From NCBI RefSeq assembly GCF_014901205.1, contig NZ_JACNMU010000005.1, forward strand, positions 186,001-250,000: 64,000 nucleotides of DNA, read 5' to 3'. Position numbers and translations under genes: made by a program. How positions within the stretch are numbered: the first letter of the stretch is position 1; every line of letters starts with the position of its first letter. This document shows, piece by piece, positions 38,426 to 49,989 of this stretch. The DNA is from Meridianimarinicoccus sp. MJW13. Its GTDB lineage: Bacteria; Pseudomonadota; Alphaproteobacteria; Rhodobacterales; Rhodobacteraceae. Under the pieces are notes generated by a model. That model ran no database searches. It worked only from the letters and a program-made list of their open reading frames with translations, and was not told the origin of the DNA.

Positions 38426-39970
38426 TCAGTGATGCGTGGCGACCTGGGTGGCGTCGACGCGCTCCAGGACGGCTGTCTGATAGTTCGACACGAGGTTCTC
38501 GACCGATGGGCCGATGATGTCGGTCACGAGGCTGGGATAGACGCCCAGCAGCAGGGTCATGGCGACCAGCGGGGCGAAGATCACCCGCTCGCGGCGATCC
38601 ATGTCGGTGATGGACTTCAGGCTTTCCTTGATCAGCTCGCCAAAGACGACCCGGCGGTACAGCCACAGGGCATAGCCCGCCGACAGGATCACGCCCGAGG
38701 TCGCCACGACGGCCACCCAGGTGTTGGCCTGGAAGATGCCGACCAGCGTCAGGAATTCGCCCACGAACCCACTGGTGCCCGGCAGGCCGACGTTGGCCAT
38801 GGTGAACAGCATGAAGATCAGCGCATAGGCCGGCATCCGGTTCACCAGACCGCCATAGGCGCTGATCTCGCGGGTGTGCATCCGGTCATAGATCACCCCG
38901 ACACACAGGAACAACGCCCCCGAGATGAAGCCGTGGCTGATCATCTGGAAAATTGCGCCGTCGATGCCCTGCTGGTTGGCCGCGAAGATGCCCGCGGTCA
39001 CGTAACCCATGTGGGCGACCGAGGAATAGGCGATCAGTTTCTTCATGTCCTCCTGCACCAGCGCCACCAGAGAGGTGTAGACGATGGCAATGGCCGACAT
39101 CCACAGAACCAGCGGCGCCATGATGTCCGAGGCCACCGGGAACATCGGCAGCGAGAACCGCAGGAAGCCGTAGCCGCCCATCTTCAGCAGGATCGCCGCC
39201 AGCACCACCGAGCCAGCGGTGGGCGCCTGAACGTGGGCGTCCGGCAACCAGGTGTGCACCGGCCACATGGGCATCTTCACCGCGAAGGAGGCGAAGAACG
39301 CCAGCCACAGAAGCGTCTGCATGCCGCCCATCACATGGATGCCCAGCAGGTTGAAACTTTCCGAGCCGAACTGGTGGTTCAGCAGGCTGGGAATGTCGGT
39401 GGTGCCCGCGTCCAGCGCCATGGCGATCATGGCGACCAGCATCAGCACCGAGCCGAGGAAGGTGTAGAGGAAGAACTTGAAGCTGGCGTAGATCCGGTTG
39501 GCACCGCCCCAGATGCCGATGATCAGGAACATCGGGATCAGCCCTGCTTCGAAGAACAGGTAGAACAGCACCAGGTCCAACGCGCAGAACACGCCCAGCA
39601 TCAGGGTTTCAAGCACCAGGAAGGCGATCATGTATTCCTTGACGCGCTTTTCCACCGTCCAGCAGGCACCGATGGTCAGCGGCATCAGGAAGGTGGTCAG
39701 CAGCACGAACAGCACCGAAATGCCGTCCACGCCCATCTTGTACTTCATGCCGAGGATCCAGTCGTGCTCTTCGACGAACTGGAAGCCGGGGTCGGCGGGG
39801 TTGAAGCCGCTCAGCAGGAACAGCGAGAGCAGGAAGGTCAGCCCGGTTGCCGCCAGCGCCACCCATTTGGCGTTGCGCTGCGCATCCGGATCATCGCCGC
39901 GCAGGAACACCGCAAGGATGAGCGCCGCAACCGCCGGAAGGAAGGTGACAATCGAAAGCAGGTTATCCAT
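38426..39970 (-). CDS. nuoM: NADH-quinone oxidoreductase subunit M
   Basis: 514-aa antiporter-like proton-pumping subunit. Family motifs include [20 protein letters not shown] and [19 protein letters not shown]. The start overlaps the nuoL stop by 1 nt (TAATG), indicating coupled translation. Confidence 0.96.
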   Translation of the reverse strand: MDNLLSIVTFLPAVAALILAVFLRGDDPDAQRNAKWVALAATGLTFLLSLFLLSGFNPADPGFQFVEEHDWILGMKYKMGVDGISVLFVLLTTFLMPLTIGACWTVEKRVKEYMIAFLVLETLMLGVFCALDLVLFYLFFEAGLIPMFLIIGIWGGANRIYASFKFFLYTFLGSVLMLVAMIAMALDAGTTDIPSLLNHQFGSESFNLLGIHVMGGMQTLLWLAFFASFAVKMPMWPVHTWLPDAHVQAPTAGSVVLAAILLKMGGYGFLRFSLPMFPVASDIMAPLVLWMSAIAIVYTSLVALVQEDMKKLIAYSSVAHMGYVTAGIFAANQQGIDGAIFQMISHGFISGALFLCVGVIYDRMHTREISAYGGLVNRMPAYALIFMLFTMANVGLPGTSGFVGEFLTLVGIFQANTWVAVVATSGVILSAGYALWLYRRVVFGELIKESLKSITDMDRRERVIFAPLVAMTLLLGVYPSLVTDIIGPSVENLVSNYQTAVLERVDATQVATHH

Positions 39971-42099
39971 TACTCAGCCCCCCCGGTGAGGCTCATAAGC
40001 GTAATCAGCACCGCTACGCCCAGCACCATGGCAAAGGCATAAGTGAACAAATAGCCGGTCTGGGCACGTCCCGCGAGGCGGGTGAAGAAGGGGATGATCC
40101 CCATGGCCAACCCGTTGATGCCGCCGTCGATGGTGGCCCCGTCCCCGCGCTTCCACAGGAAACGGCCAAGGGCGAAGGTCGGGCGGATGAAGACGAAGTT
40201 GTAGATCTCGTCGAAGTACCACTTGTTCAGCAGGAAGTTGTACAGCGGCCAGTTGGTGGCAGCCAGCTTGGCCGGCAGATCGGTCCGGCGGATGTACATC
40301 AGCCAGCTCAGCGCGAAGCCCAGCAACATGGCGATGAAGGGCGATACCTTGACCCAGGTCGGGGCGTGGTGGGCGTCGTCGATCACGTGGTTGTCGGGGC
40401 CCATGTAGATGGCACCATATTGCAGGGGAGCGGCCGATGTGGCGACCACGGCATCTTGTGCAGCATCGGCCCCATGGCTGTCAGCGGCAGGCGCATGGCC
40501 GTCGGTCGTCCCGGCAGCTTCTACCGGCGCAGCGCCATGGTCGGCGGCAACCACCGTCTCGGCGTGGGGAATGCCGAACCAGGATTCCACCGCGTGATGA
40601 TCGCCGAAGAAGGGCTTGTACCAGACCATGCCGGCGAAGATCGCGCCGATGGCCAGGATGCCCAGCGGCACGGTCATGACCTTGGGGCTTTCATGGGCGT
40701 GCGCATGGGTGTGGCTGTCGCCGCGCGCTTCGCCAAAGAAGGTCATGAAGATCAGACGCCAGGAATAGAAGCTGGTCATCGCAGCGGCGGCCACCAACAT
40801 CCAGAAGGCGTATCCCGCCATCGGGTTGGTCCCGGCCCAGGCGCTTTCGATGATTGCATCCTTCGACAGGAAGCCGGCGAACCCGATGTAAGTCAGCGGA
40901 ATGCCGACGCCGGTGATGGCCAGCGTGCCGATCATCATTGCCCAGAAGGTATAGGGGATCTTCTTGCGCAGTGCGCCGTAGTTGCGCATGTCCTGCTCGT
41001 GATGCATCGCGTGGATGACCGAGCCCGCGCCAAGGAACAGCATCGCCTTGAAGAACGCATGGGTGAACAAGTGGAACATGGCTGCCGAATAGGCCCCGAC
41101 GCCTGCGGCGACGAACATGTAGCCCAGCTGCGAACAGGTCGAATAGGCGATCACGCGCTTGATGTCGTTCTGCACCAGGCCGATGGTCGCCGCGAAGAAG
41201 GCGGTCGAAGCCCCGATGAAGGTGATGAAGCTGAGCGTCGCCGGGGCGAATTCCATCAGCGGCGACATGCGGCAGACCAGGAACACCCCTGCCGTCACCA
41301 TGGTGGCCGCGTGGATCAGGGCCGACACCGGGGTCGGGCCTTCCATCGCGTCGGGCAGCCAGGTGTGCAGGAACAGTTGTGCCGATTTGCCCATTGCGCC
41401 GATGAACAGCAGGAAGGCGGTCAGTTCGGCGGCGTTCCAGTCGCGCCACAGGAAGCTGATCTGGGTCTGCGCCAGTTCCGGGGCCGCGGCGAAGATCACG
41501 TCAAGCTGTACGCTGTCAGTCAGGAAGAACAGCGCGAAGATGCCCAGGGCAAAGCCGAAGTCGCCCACGCGGTTGACCACGAAAGCCTTGATTGCGGCGG
41601 CATTGGCCGAGGGCTTGCGGTAATAGAAGCCGATCAGCAGGTACGAGGCGACGCCCACCCCTTCCCAGCCGAAGAACATCTGGACCAGGTTGTCGCTGGT
41701 CACCAGCATCAGCATGGCGAAGGTGAAGAACGACAGATAGGCGAAGAAGCGCGGCTTGTAGACCTCGCCCTCTTTCCACTGCGGATCGTGATCCATGTAG
41801 CCGAAGCTGTAGACATGGACGAGCGTCGAGACGCTGGTCACCACGATCAGCATGATGGTTGTCAGCCGGTCCACCCGCAGACCCCAGTAGGTGTCAAGTG
41901 TGCCGGAGGAGATCCAGCGCAGCACCTCGATATGCTTGGTCATGCCGGTGGGCGCCAGGAACGCAGCCCAGGACGAGAAGCAGGCATAGATCAGCAGGCC
42001 GGTGGCGATGCGCATGGCGTTCTTTTCGCCCACGATGCGCCAGCCGAAGCCGGAAATGAGTGCCCCGAGCAGGGGAAGGAAGACGATGACCTGTTCCAT
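39970..42099 (-). CDS. nuoL: NADH-quinone oxidoreductase subunit L
   Basis: 709-aa largest antiporter-like subunit with the long lateral helix at the C-terminus. Core motif [21 protein letters not shown] His-rich cytoplasmic stretch (HTHAHAHES, about residue 470) and an Ala/His/Asp-rich insertion (about 515-580) enlarge it relative to E. coli NuoL. 4 nt after nuoK. Confidence 0.96.
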   Translation of the reverse strand: MEQVIVFLPLLGALISGFGWRIVGEKNAMRIATGLLIYACFSSWAAFLAPTGMTKHIEVLRWISSGTLDTYWGLRVDRLTTIMLIVVTSVSTLVHVYSFGYMDHDPQWKEGEVYKPRFFAYLSFFTFAMLMLVTSDNLVQMFFGWEGVGVASYLLIGFYYRKPSANAAAIKAFVVNRVGDFGFALGIFALFFLTDSVQLDVIFAAAPELAQTQISFLWRDWNAAELTAFLLFIGAMGKSAQLFLHTWLPDAMEGPTPVSALIHAATMVTAGVFLVCRMSPLMEFAPATLSFITFIGASTAFFAATIGLVQNDIKRVIAYSTCSQLGYMFVAAGVGAYSAAMFHLFTHAFFKAMLFLGAGSVIHAMHHEQDMRNYGALRKKIPYTFWAMMIGTLAITGVGIPLTYIGFAGFLSKDAIIESAWAGTNPMAGYAFWMLVAAAAMTSFYSWRLIFMTFFGEARGDSHTHAHAHESPKVMTVPLGILAIGAIFAGMVWYKPFFGDHHAVESWFGIPHAETVVAADHGAAPVEAAGTTDGHAPAADSHGADAAQDAVVATSAAPLQYGAIYMGPDNHVIDDAHHAPTWVKVSPFIAMLLGFALSWLMYIRRTDLPAKLAATNWPLYNFLLNKWYFDEIYNFVFIRPTFALGRFLWKRGDGATIDGGINGLAMGIIPFFTRLAGRAQTGYLFTYAFAMVLGVAVLITLMSLTGGAE

Positions 42100-42103
42100 C
42101 TGC

Positions 42104-42409
42104 TCAGCCTTTCATATTGTTGACGTCTTCCACGGCGATGGTGCCGCGGTTTCGGAAGAAGCAGACCAGGATGGCAAGGCCGATGGCGGCCTCGGCCGCG
42201 GCCACGGTCAGAACGAACAGCGTGAAGATCTGTCCGGTCAGGTCGCCCAGATAGCTGGAAAAGGCCACGAGGTTGATGTTCACGGCCAGCAGCATCAGTT
42301 CCACCGACATCAGGATGATGATGACGTTCTTCCGGTTCAGGAAGAGCCCGAAGATGCCGATGACAAACAGCGTTGCCGCCACCGTCAGGTAATGTTCAAG
42401 TCCGATCAT
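42104..42409 (-). CDS. nuoK: NADH-quinone oxidoreductase subunit K
   Basis: 101-aa three-helix membrane subunit. Conserved membrane glutamates lie in [11 protein letters not shown] and [10 protein letters not shown], essential for proton coupling in the family. A 105-bp spacer with a CCGCC/GGCGG hairpin separates it from nuoJ. Confidence 0.95.
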   Translation of the reverse strand: MIGLEHYLTVAATLFVIGIFGLFLNRKNVIIILMSVELMLLAVNINLVAFSSYLGDLTGQIFTLFVLTVAAAEAAIGLAILVCFFRNRGTIAVEDVNNMKG

Positions 42410-42514
42410 CCGTGTCCCTCCGGGTCGTTGCCCGACAGTTGGTCTTGTCCGGTCCCGGTCGCTCCGGGGCCGCAGTTCTTCGGTCCGCCGGGTTTCAGGC
42501 GGCGGGCATTGGCG

Positions 42515-43129
42515 TTACAGCCCCTGCCCCGGTTTCATGTCCTTCAGCTCCAGCGCCTTGGCCGGGTCGCGGTACATCTGGGCCAGAACGTCCTGACGCT
42601 TGATGTTCGGGCGATGGCGCAGGGTCAGCATGATGGCGCCGACCATGGCGACCAGCAGGATCAGGCCCGCCAGTTGGAACAGCAGGAAATACTTGTCATA
42701 GATCAGCAGGCCCAGGGCTTCGGTGTTGTGCATGTCCTCGATCGCCGGGGCGACGTTGGCGCGCAGAGCTTCGGCATTATCTGCCGTTTCCCAGACCCCG
42801 AAGGCCAGCGCCAGTTGCATCAGGATCACCACCCCGATCAGCAACGCCAGCGGCATGTATTTCGCCATCTCGGCCTTCAGCTCGGCAAAATCCACGTCCA
42901 GCATCATCACCACGAACAGGAACAGCACGGCCACCGCGCCGACGTAGACGATGATCAGCAGCATGGCGACGAATTCCGCGCCCAGCAGGACGAACAGCCC
43001 CGCCGCGCTGAGGAACGCCAGGATCAGCCACAGCACCGAATGCACCGGGTTTTTCGAAATGACGGTGAACAGCCCGCCGGTGATGACGGACAGGGCGAAG
43101 CCGTAGAATGCGATATCAGCGACGGTCAT
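42515..43129 (-). CDS. nuoJ: NADH-quinone oxidoreductase subunit J
   Basis: 204-aa membrane subunit with five helices; the third carries the conserved [16 protein letters not shown]. The C-terminal soluble tail ([21 protein letters not shown]) is longer than in E. coli. 20 nt after nuoI. Confidence 0.95.
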   Translation of the reverse strand: MTVADIAFYGFALSVITGGLFTVISKNPVHSVLWLILAFLSAAGLFVLLGAEFVAMLLIIVYVGAVAVLFLFVVMMLDVDFAELKAEMAKYMPLALLIGVVILMQLALAFGVWETADNAEALRANVAPAIEDMHNTEALGLLIYDKYFLLFQLAGLILLVAMVGAIMLTLRHRPNIKRQDVLAQMYRDPAKALELKDMKPGQGL

Positions 43130-43149
43130 GGTCGGATCCTTCCTTCGGC

Positions 43150-43644
43150 TCAGCGATAGGGCGCGTCGAGTTCGAGATTGCGCGCAATCTCGGCCTCCCA
43201 GCGTTCGCCGTTGGCGAGCAGCTTGTCCTTGTCGTAGTACAGCTCTTCGCGGGTTTCAGTGGCGAACTCGAAGTTCGGGCCTTCAACGATGGCATCCACC
43301 GGACAGGCTTCCTGGCAGAAGCCGCAGTAGATGCATTTGGTCATGTCGATGTCATAACGCGTGGTCCGGCGCGAGCCGTCCTCGCGTGGTTCGGCATCGA
43401 TGGTGATGGCCTGCGCCGGGCAGATCGCCTCGCACAGCTTGCAGGCGATGCAACGCTCTTCCCCGTTGGGATAGCGGCGCAGCGCGTGCTCGCCGCGAAA
43501 CCGCGGGCTGAGCGGGCCTTTTTCATGCGGATAGTTCAGGGTGGCCTTGGGCGCGAAGAAGTACTTCAGCCCCAGCTTCATGCCCACAAGGAAATCCTTG
43601 AGCAGGAAATACTTGCCGGCGCGGGTCCAGTCGATTGACGACAT
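43150..43644 (-). CDS. nuoI: NADH-quinone oxidoreductase subunit I
   Basis: 164-aa peripheral-arm subunit holding clusters N6a and N6b: [12 protein letters not shown] and [12 protein letters not shown], two 4Fe-4S motifs. The start at 43644 is 1 nt after the nuoH stop; the longer upstream frame overlaps nuoH and is rejected. Confidence 0.95.
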   Translation of the reverse strand: MSSIDWTRAGKYFLLKDFLVGMKLGLKYFFAPKATLNYPHEKGPLSPRFRGEHALRRYPNGEERCIACKLCEAICPAQAITIDAEPREDGSRRTTRYDIDMTKCIYCGFCQEACPVDAIVEGPNFEFATETREELYYDKDKLLANGERWEAEIARNLELDAPYR

Positions 43645-43645
43645 C

Positions 43646-44683
43646 TCAGCCTCCCACAACCCAGCGGGCATAGGCGCCGCCGAAAAGTTCGAATTTCGCG
43701 AAGAACGCCACAAGGACGACCCAGCCCAGCGACAGCGGCAGGAACACTTTCCAGCCCAGGCGCATCAGCTGGTCATAGCGGTAGCGCGGCACGATGGCCT
43801 TCACCATAGCGAAGAGGAAGAAGAAGATCGCCATTTTGCCGACCATCCACAGCGCCCCGTCGGGCAGGCCCGGAATGGGCGACAGCCAGCCGCCGAAGAA
43901 CAGCAGCGAGTTCAGGGCGCACATCAGGAAGATGGCGATGTATTCGCCGGCCATGAACAGCAGGAACGGGGTCGAGGAGTATTCGACCTGATAGCCCGCC
44001 ACCAGTTCGGATTCCGCTTCGGGAAGGTCGAAGGGCGGGCGGTTGGTTTCCGCAAGGCACGAGATGAAGAAGATCACCGCCATCGGCAGATGCGGCAGCC
44101 AGTACCAGTTGAAGAAGCCGAAGCTGCCATCCTGCGCCGCCACGATATCGCCAAAATTCATCGAGCCGGTCGAGATGATCACCCCGATGATGATCAGGCC
44201 GATCGACACCTCGTAGGAGATCATCTGCGCGGCAGAGCGCAGCGAGCCCAGGAACGGGTACTTCGAGTTCGAGGCCCAGCCGCCCATGATCACGCCGTAA
44301 ACCTCAAGCGAGGACACCGCGAAGACGAACAGGATCGCCACATTCAGATCGGCCAGCACCCAATTGTCGGTGAAGGGAATGACGGCCCAGGCCAGCATGG
44401 CCAGCACGAAGCTGGTCATCGGCGCCAGCATGAACACCGTGCGGTCGGCCCCGGCGGGCACGACGATTTCCTTGACCACGTATTTCAGGGCATCGGCCAC
44501 GGTCTGCAGCAGGCCGAAGGCGCCAACCACATTGGGCCCGCGCCGCATCTGCACGGCGGCCCAGATCTTGCGGTCGCCATAGACCAGAAACAGCAGCGAA
44601 ATCATCACGAAACCAAGCACTGCAAGGCACTGGGCCACGATGATCACCGCAATCCCGGCGTTGGTCGAAAAGAAGTCATCCAT
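43646..44683 (-). CDS. nuoH: NADH-quinone oxidoreductase subunit H
   Basis: 345-aa membrane subunit at the quinone-binding junction. Signatures: ERK-like [27 protein letters not shown], and [20 protein letters not shown]. About eight helices. Confidence 0.96.
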   Translation of the reverse strand: MDDFFSTNAGIAVIIVAQCLAVLGFVMISLLFLVYGDRKIWAAVQMRRGPNVVGAFGLLQTVADALKYVVKEIVVPAGADRTVFMLAPMTSFVLAMLAWAVIPFTDNWVLADLNVAILFVFAVSSLEVYGVIMGGWASNSKYPFLGSLRSAAQMISYEVSIGLIIIGVIISTGSMNFGDIVAAQDGSFGFFNWYWLPHLPMAVIFFISCLAETNRPPFDLPEAESELVAGYQVEYSSTPFLLFMAGEYIAIFLMCALNSLLFFGGWLSPIPGLPDGALWMVGKMAIFFFLFAMVKAIVPRYRYDQLMRLGWKVFLPLSLGWVVLVAFFAKFELFGGAYARWVVGG

Positions 44684-44816
44684 CGGTGGTCACCTCCGGG
44701 GTCAGGGCAGCGGCGCGGCACGCGGATGCCTCGTGGTAAACAGCTTTTGCGACCTCAAAGCCAGCCGCCACAAGGGCGCTTGTGCGAGTATGTCGCGGGA
44801 GTTCGAAACGCGGCAT
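44676..44816 (-). CDS. possible small ORF between nuoG and nuoH
   Basis: 46 codons plus stop (MPRFELPRH... ending VTTDG). The ATG is 5 nt after the nuoG stop with GGAG in the nuoG end as a possible ribosome site, and the stop overlaps the nuoH start. Third-position GC is about 61 percent, lower than in neighbouring genes, so coding is uncertain. It occupies the whole 138-bp spacer. Confidence 0.35.
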   Translation of the reverse strand: MPRFELPRHTRTSALVAAGFEVAKAVYHEASACRAAALTPEVTTDG

Positions 44817-44821
44817 CTGGG

Positions 44822-46840
44822 TCACTCCGCCGCCAGGGACGACGCGCCCCGCGCCTTGGCCGCCGCGCTGAGTTCGGCCATCAGGGCCGAGGCGCGGGCG
44901 ATCGGGTTTGTCAGGTAGTGATCCTTGATCGCATTGCGGAAATCGGCCGATGCGGGGGTGTCCAGTTCGGGCAGAACCCAGTCGTTTTCCGGCACGGTGT
45001 CGATCTTCTTCAGATGCGGTACGTCCTTGACCAGGTGCTGGCGCAGTTGTGCCAGGCTGTCATAGGGCAGCGTCGCGCCAAGCTGCGCCGACAGGGCGCG
45101 CAGGATCGCCCAGTTCTCTTTCGCCTGTCCCGGCGGGAAACTGGCGCGGGCGGCCAATTGCGGGCGGCCCTCGGTGTTCACGAACAGGCCCGATTCCTCG
45201 GTCCAGGCGGCCCCCGGCAGGATCACGTCGGCGCGATGCGCGCCCCGGTCGCCGTGGCTGCCCTGGTAGATCACGAAAGGTCCGGCATCGATGTCGACCT
45301 CATCGGCACCCAGGTTGTAGATCACCTCGGCCCCGTCGATGGCGGCCAGCAGACCACCCTCGGTCACGGCACCCACATCCAGCGCACCGACGCGGGCGGC
45401 GGCGGTGTGCAGCACCAGGAATTTCGACTCGGTGGTTTCGGCGAATTTCATCGCCTGCGCCAGTACGGCAGCCCCATCGGCTTCGCGCAGCGCGCCCTGC
45501 CCGATGATGACCACGGTGTCCTTGCCGATGGCGCCGGAATGGTCTTCGTCCATCAGGCCCATCAGACCGTCGCGGCCCGTGCCCAGATGCGCGTAGTCAT
45601 AGGTCAGATTGACGGCTTCCCCGATCACCCCCACCTTGGCACCGGCCAGCCAGGCCTTGCGGATGCGCGCGTTCAGCACCGGCGCTTCGTCGCGCGGGTT
45701 GGTGCCGATCAGCATGATCGCCTTGGCGGTGTCGATGTCCTCGATCCGGGCGGTGCCCACATAGGCCGACCGGTTGTCGGCGGGCAGACGCGCGCCATCG
45801 GTGCGGCATTCGACGGTGCCGCCCTGCCCTTCGATCAACTGCTTGAGCGCGAAGACCGCTTCGACCGGGGCCAGATCGCCCACAAGGCCCGCAACCTTCT
45901 TGCCCTTCATCGCGGCAGCCACGGCGGTCAGGGCTTCATCCCAACCGGCTTTGCGCAGCTTGCCGTTTTCACGAATGTACGGCGTGTCCAGACGCTGGCG
46001 GCGCAGCCCGTCCCAGACGAAGCGCGACTTGTCGCTCAGCCATTCCTCGTTCACGCCATCATGGTTGCGCGGCAGGAAGCGCATCACTTCCCGGCCCTTG
46101 GTATCGACGCGGATGTTGCTGCCTAGCGCGTCCATCACGTCGATGCTTTCGGTCTTGGTCAACTCCCACGGGCGGGCGGTGAAGGCATAGGGTTTCGACA
46201 CCAGCGCGCCCACCGGGCACAGGTCGATGATGTTGCCCTGAAGGTTCGAATCCAGCGTTTCGCCCAGGTACGAGGTGATCTCGGAATCCTCGCCGCGCCC
46301 GGTCTGGCCCATCTGGCTGATGCCGGCCACCTCGGTGGTGAAGCGCACGCAGCGGGTGCAGGAGATGCAGCGTGTCATATGCGTTTCGACCAGCGGGCCG
46401 AGATCCAGATCGGTGGAGGCGCGCTTGGGCTCGCGGAACCGCGAGAAATCCACGCCGTAAGCCATGGCCTGATCCTGAAGGTCGCATTCGCCGCCCTGGT
46501 CGCAGATCGGGCAGTCCAGCGGGTGGTTGATGAGCAGGAACTCCATCACCCCTTCGCGGGCCTTCTTGACCATCGGCGAGTTGGTTTTCACCACAGGCGG
46601 CGCGCCCTCGGGACCGGGACGCAGATCCTTGACCTGCATCGCGCAGGAGGCCGCCGGCTTGGGCGGACCGCCCACAACCTCGACAAGGCACATGCGGCAG
46701 TTGCCCGCGATCGACAGGCGCTCGTGATAGCAGAAGCGCGGCACTTCGATGCCGGCCTGCTCACAAGCCTGGATCAGGGTCATGGCCGGATCGACCTCGA
46801 CCTCCCGGTCGTCGATGATGATCTTGCGCAGGTCACTCAT
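44822..46840 (-). CDS. nuoG: NADH-quinone oxidoreductase subunit G
   Basis: 672-aa large peripheral Fe-S subunit. N-terminal 2Fe-2S ligands ([16 protein letters not shown]), a His-Cys 4Fe-4S site ([18 protein letters not shown]), a ferredoxin-like [10 protein letters not shown] site, then a molybdopterin-oxidoreductase-like domain without cofactor. The start at 46840 has GGAG upstream and follows the DUF3291 gene by 4 nt. Confidence 0.96.
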   Translation of the reverse strand: MSDLRKIIIDDREVEVDPAMTLIQACEQAGIEVPRFCYHERLSIAGNCRMCLVEVVGGPPKPAASCAMQVKDLRPGPEGAPPVVKTNSPMVKKAREGVMEFLLINHPLDCPICDQGGECDLQDQAMAYGVDFSRFREPKRASTDLDLGPLVETHMTRCISCTRCVRFTTEVAGISQMGQTGRGEDSEITSYLGETLDSNLQGNIIDLCPVGALVSKPYAFTARPWELTKTESIDVMDALGSNIRVDTKGREVMRFLPRNHDGVNEEWLSDKSRFVWDGLRRQRLDTPYIRENGKLRKAGWDEALTAVAAAMKGKKVAGLVGDLAPVEAVFALKQLIEGQGGTVECRTDGARLPADNRSAYVGTARIEDIDTAKAIMLIGTNPRDEAPVLNARIRKAWLAGAKVGVIGEAVNLTYDYAHLGTGRDGLMGLMDEDHSGAIGKDTVVIIGQGALREADGAAVLAQAMKFAETTESKFLVLHTAAARVGALDVGAVTEGGLLAAIDGAEVIYNLGADEVDIDAGPFVIYQGSHGDRGAHRADVILPGAAWTEESGLFVNTEGRPQLAARASFPPGQAKENWAILRALSAQLGATLPYDSLAQLRQHLVKDVPHLKKIDTVPENDWVLPELDTPASADFRNAIKDHYLTNPIARASALMAELSAAAKARGASSLAAE

Positions 46841-46844
46841 CCGC

Positions 46845-47339
46845 TTACTCCGCTGCGATGGGCGCACAGCCGCGGGATTTCCACAGCTTGGCGTCTTTCA
46901 GATGGGACCAGCCGAACGCGTGGTCGCTGTCCCCATGGGTTTCCTTGTGCTCCAGCCGGGCCAGAGCCTCTTCCAGTGTCGGGTGATGCCCCGCAGGCAC
47001 CCACCACATGACGAAATGCTGTTGTCCGAGGATCTCGAACCACTCGGCGCGGCGCTCATAGAACTGCCGGTGCACGGTGTTGAACACGAAATGCTCAAGG
47101 CTGGGTGCGTCCTGCCAGACGGTCAGGTTGGTCACGAACTGCGGGTCATCGCCGATGCTGGTCTCGGTGTTGCCGGTGCCCGGTTCGCCCGAGCCTTCCA
47201 TCATCCAGACAAATCCCGGCGAGCGTTTGCCCAAACCGTTGACCCGGTCCAGCGCAGTCATGAAATCGGCCACACGCGGATCATCGGTGGGCGCCAGAAG
47301 ACGCCCGATGTTCAGCTCGGCAAGATGCTGCTGCGTCAT
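46845..47339 (-). CDS. DUF3291 protein in the nuo operon
   Basis: 164-aa protein with the DUF3291 pattern ([43 protein letters not shown]), related in fold to antibiotic-biosynthesis monooxygenase-like proteins. Function unknown; the location between nuoF and nuoG matches the unidentified frames reported in the Paracoccus nqo cluster in general terms. The start at 47339 sits about 20 nt after a set of competing hairpins. Confidence 0.8.
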   Translation of the reverse strand: MTQQHLAELNIGRLLAPTDDPRVADFMTALDRVNGLGKRSPGFVWMMEGSGEPGTGNTETSIGDDPQFVTNLTVWQDAPSLEHFVFNTVHRQFYERRAEWFEILGQQHFVMWWVPAGHHPTLEEALARLEHKETHGDSDHAFGWSHLKDAKLWKSRGCAPIAAE

Positions 47340-47431
47340 GACAGGCCCCCGCACCACACGGGTCGCGCGACCCGAACCGGGTCGCGGACAGGCGGCAGGG
47401 CCGCGCGCGATATGTGGGCGGCGCGGATCAC
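47336..47431 (-). CDS. possible 31-aa ORF linking nuoF and the DUF3291 gene
   Basis: The GTG start overlaps the nuoF stop (GTGA) and the TGA overlaps the DUF3291 ATG (ATGA), so it bridges the spacer exactly. It encodes a basic peptide ([17 protein letters not shown]...). It may serve only to pass ribosomes along. Weak evidence beyond the precise overlaps. Confidence 0.3.
   Translation of the reverse strand: MIRAAHISRAALPPVRDPVRVARPVWCGGLS
47360..47386 (-). other. mutually exclusive hairpins upstream of DUF3291 gene
   Basis: CGCGACCCG (47366-47374) pairs perfectly with CGGGTCGCG (47378-47386), loop AAC. The overlapping 14-nt palindrome GGGTCGCGCGACCC (47360-47373) offers an alternative fold. 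The structures cannot form together, an attenuator-like layout about 20 nt before the start codon. Confidence 0.55.
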
Positions 47432-48723
47432 TCGGCCGCCACGGCACTCAGCCGGCCGGATTTCTGTGCCTTGATGCGATCTTCGATCTCGTCGCGGAAA
47501 TTGCGGATCAGGCCCTGGATCGGCCAGGCCGCCGCGTCGCCAAGGGCGCAGATCGTGTGACCCTCGACCTGCTTGGTGACCTCGAACAGCATGTCGATCT
47601 CTTCGACCTCGGCCTCGCCCCTCACCAGGCGCTCCATCACCCGCATCATCCAGCCCGTGCCTTCGCGACAAGGCGTGCACTGGCCGCAGCTTTCGTGCTT
47701 GTAGAACTTGGCCAGACGCCAGATCGCCTTGATGATGTCGGTTTCCTTGTCCATCACGATCACCGCCGCGGTGCCAAGGCTGGAGCCTTTTTCCTTCAAC
47801 GCGTCGAAATCCATGATCGCGTCGCGCATGTTCTCGCCGCGTACACAGGGCACCGAGGATCCGCCGGGAATCACCGCCAGCAGGTTGTCCCAGCCGCCGC
47901 GGATGCCGCCGCAATGTTTTTCGATCAGCTCCTCGAAGGGGATCGACATGGCCTCTTCGACGACGCAGGGATTGTTCACATGGCCCGAGATTGCATAAAG
48001 CTTGGTGCCCGCGTTGTTGGTGCGGCCAAAGCCCGCGAACCATTCCGGGCCACGGCGCAGGATGGTTGGCACGACGGCGATGGATTCGACGTTGTTCACC
48101 GTGGTCGGGCAGCCGTAAAGGCCCGCGCCTGCCGGGAACGGCGGTTTCATCCGGGGCATGCCCTTCTTGCCTTCAAGGCTTTCGATCAGCGCCGTTTCCT
48201 CGCCGCAGATATAGGCGCCAGCGCCGTGCGAGAGATAGAGGTCGAAATCCCAGCCCGAACCAGCCGCGTTCTTGCCCAGAAGGCCCGCGTCATAGGCCTC
48301 GTCGATGGCGTTCTGCAGGGCTTCGCGTTCGCGGATGTATTCGCCCCGGATGTAGATATAGGCCGCATGGGCGCCCATCGCGAACGAGGCGATCAGGCAG
48401 CCTTCGACCAGCGTGTGCGGATCGTGGCGCATGATCTCGCGATCCTTGCAGGTGCCGGGCTCGGATTCGTCGGCATTGACCACAAGGTAATGCGGGCGGC
48501 CATCGCTTTCCTTGGGCATGAAGGACCATTTCAGACCGGTGGGAAAGCCCGCGCCACCGCGTCCGCGCAGGCCGCTGGATTTCATCTGGTCGACGATCCA
48601 GTCGCGGCCCTTTTCAAGGATGCCCGCGGTGCCATCCCAATGGCCCCGCGCCTGCGCGCCCTTCAGGCTGCGGTCATGCATGCCGTAGAGATTGGTAAAG
48701 ATGCGATCTTCATCTTTCAGCAT
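47428..48723 (-). CDS. nuoF: NADH-quinone oxidoreductase subunit F
   Basis: 431-aa NADH- and FMN-binding subunit. Gly-rich [18 protein letters not shown] (NADH site), FMN-site [15 protein letters not shown], and the 4Fe-4S ligands [10 protein letters not shown] plus a later Cys. The start at 48723 has AAGGAG 7 nt upstream. Confidence 0.96.
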   Translation of the reverse strand: MLKDEDRIFTNLYGMHDRSLKGAQARGHWDGTAGILEKGRDWIVDQMKSSGLRGRGGAGFPTGLKWSFMPKESDGRPHYLVVNADESEPGTCKDREIMRHDPHTLVEGCLIASFAMGAHAAYIYIRGEYIREREALQNAIDEAYDAGLLGKNAAGSGWDFDLYLSHGAGAYICGEETALIESLEGKKGMPRMKPPFPAGAGLYGCPTTVNNVESIAVVPTILRRGPEWFAGFGRTNNAGTKLYAISGHVNNPCVVEEAMSIPFEELIEKHCGGIRGGWDNLLAVIPGGSSVPCVRGENMRDAIMDFDALKEKGSSLGTAAVIVMDKETDIIKAIWRLAKFYKHESCGQCTPCREGTGWMMRVMERLVRGEAEVEEIDMLFEVTKQVEGHTICALGDAAAWPIQGLIRNFRDEIEDRIKAQKSGRLSAVAAE

Positions 48724-48733
48724 TGCCGTCTCC

Positions 48734-48976
48734 TTACTTCCCGCCGCTTCGGGCGGCCCGGCGCGCACGCCAGATCTGTGTCGTCACGACGAGCGCCCAG
48801 ATGAGCCCCGCCATCGCCGCGAAATCGAACAGGAACACATAACGATCCGGCAGTCCCAGGATCGGACCCAGCAGTTGGGCCCCCATCCAGAGCAGCATGG
48901 TGCCCGCAATCACCAGCGCCACGAGGCGCGATTGGCGGGCCAGATGCCGGTCGGTGTCGTGCTCCTTGTCAGCCAT
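48734..48976 (-). CDS. small two-helix membrane protein (DUF5337-like)
   Basis: 80 aa: charged N-terminus ([17 protein letters not shown]), two hydrophobic helices (about 17-37 and 44-65) and a basic C-terminus. It resembles a Rhodobacteraceae-restricted family I recall as DUF5337, encoded between nuoE and nuoF. The start overlaps the nuoE end by 8 nt. Possibly a complex I assembly or accessory factor; unproven. Confidence 0.75.
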   Translation of the reverse strand: MADKEHDTDRHLARQSRLVALVIAGTMLLWMGAQLLGPILGLPDRYVFLFDFAAMAGLIWALVVTTQIWRARRAARSGGK

Positions 48977-49988
48977 CCGCGTCCTTGATCAGTTCTTTCG
49001 CCTGCGCGACCCAATCATCGCGCGAGACACGGCCCTTGAAGGCGATCAGGTTCTCGTCCACCCAGGCAACCTCGGACTCGGTCCAGCTGGCGATCTGGTC
49101 GAAATGGTAGACGCCGATCTCGTTCAGCGCGTTTTCCAGTTTCGGGCCGATGCCCTTGATTTTCTTCAGATCATCCGCGCCGGTGTCGCGCGCACCGGTC
49201 AGCAGCGCCGGCTTGTCGCCGACCTGCGGATCAGCGGCGGGCGCCGGGATCGGGGCGCTGGGGGTGGGCAGCTTGAATTCGCGGTCGCTCCAGGGGGCGC
49301 GCAGGGGCACCTCGGTGCCGTCGATGCGTCTCACCGTATCGCCGATGTCCGTGGCCAGCGCGACAGACGCATTGGCGGGCAGCTTGTCGGCCTCGTGTGC
49401 GGTCAGCGAGGTCAGGCCCTTGAGCGGCTCCGACGCATAGCGGCCATTCTGCGGACCCGGCACCGGCACCTTGCCCGCGCGCAGGTCGTCCAGCAGTGCG
49501 GCGAAGCTCTCGGCGGTCAGATCTTCGTAATAGTCCTTGCCGATCTGGGCCACGGGCGCGTTGGCGCAAGAGCCGAGGCATTCGACCTCTTCCCAGCTGA
49601 GCTTGCCATCTTCGGACAACTCATGGGCGTTGGGGGCGATCTTGTCCTTGCAGACGGCGATCAGATCCTCGGCCCCGCAGATCATGCACGACAGGGTGCC
49701 GCAGACCTGCACATGCGCCACCGAGCCGACCGGCTGCAACTGGAACATGAAGTAGAAGGTCGCGACTTCGAGCGCCCGGATGTAGGCCATGCCCAGAAAG
49801 TCCGCCACATGTTCGATCGCCGGGCGGGTCAGCCAGCCTTCCTGCTCCTGGGCACGCCACAGAAGCGGAATGATCGCCGAAGCCTGACGGCCTTCGGGGA
49901 ACTTGGTGATCTGCGCCTCGGCCCAGGCCTGGTTGGCAGGGGTGAAGGCGAAACTGTCGGGCTGGTCGGGATGAAGACGACGAAGCAT
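48969..49988 (-). CDS. nuoE: NADH-quinone oxidoreductase subunit E with C-terminal extension
   Basis: 339 aa, twice the length of E. coli NuoE. The first about 170 residues are the thioredoxin-like 2Fe-2S domain ([12 protein letters not shown] and [10 protein letters not shown] ligands). A Pro/Ala-rich linker leads to a C-terminal helix-hairpin-helix-like module ([20 protein letters not shown], about 278-297). The start at 49988 is chosen for the family N-terminus; GAAGGA lies upstream. Confidence 0.92.
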   Translation of the reverse strand: MLRRLHPDQPDSFAFTPANQAWAEAQITKFPEGRQASAIIPLLWRAQEQEGWLTRPAIEHVADFLGMAYIRALEVATFYFMFQLQPVGSVAHVQVCGTLSCMICGAEDLIAVCKDKIAPNAHELSEDGKLSWEEVECLGSCANAPVAQIGKDYYEDLTAESFAALLDDLRAGKVPVPGPQNGRYASEPLKGLTSLTAHEADKLPANASVALATDIGDTVRRIDGTEVPLRAPWSDREFKLPTPSAPIPAPAADPQVGDKPALLTGARDTGADDLKKIKGIGPKLENALNEIGVYHFDQIASWTESEVAWVDENLIAFKGRVSRDDWVAQAKELIKDADG

Positions 49989-49989
49989 G

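Noticed and set aside
43541-46126. 861-aa forward frame over nuoI-nuoG
   Set aside because: Antisense shadow of nuo genes with Gln/His/Arg-rich, domain-free translation.
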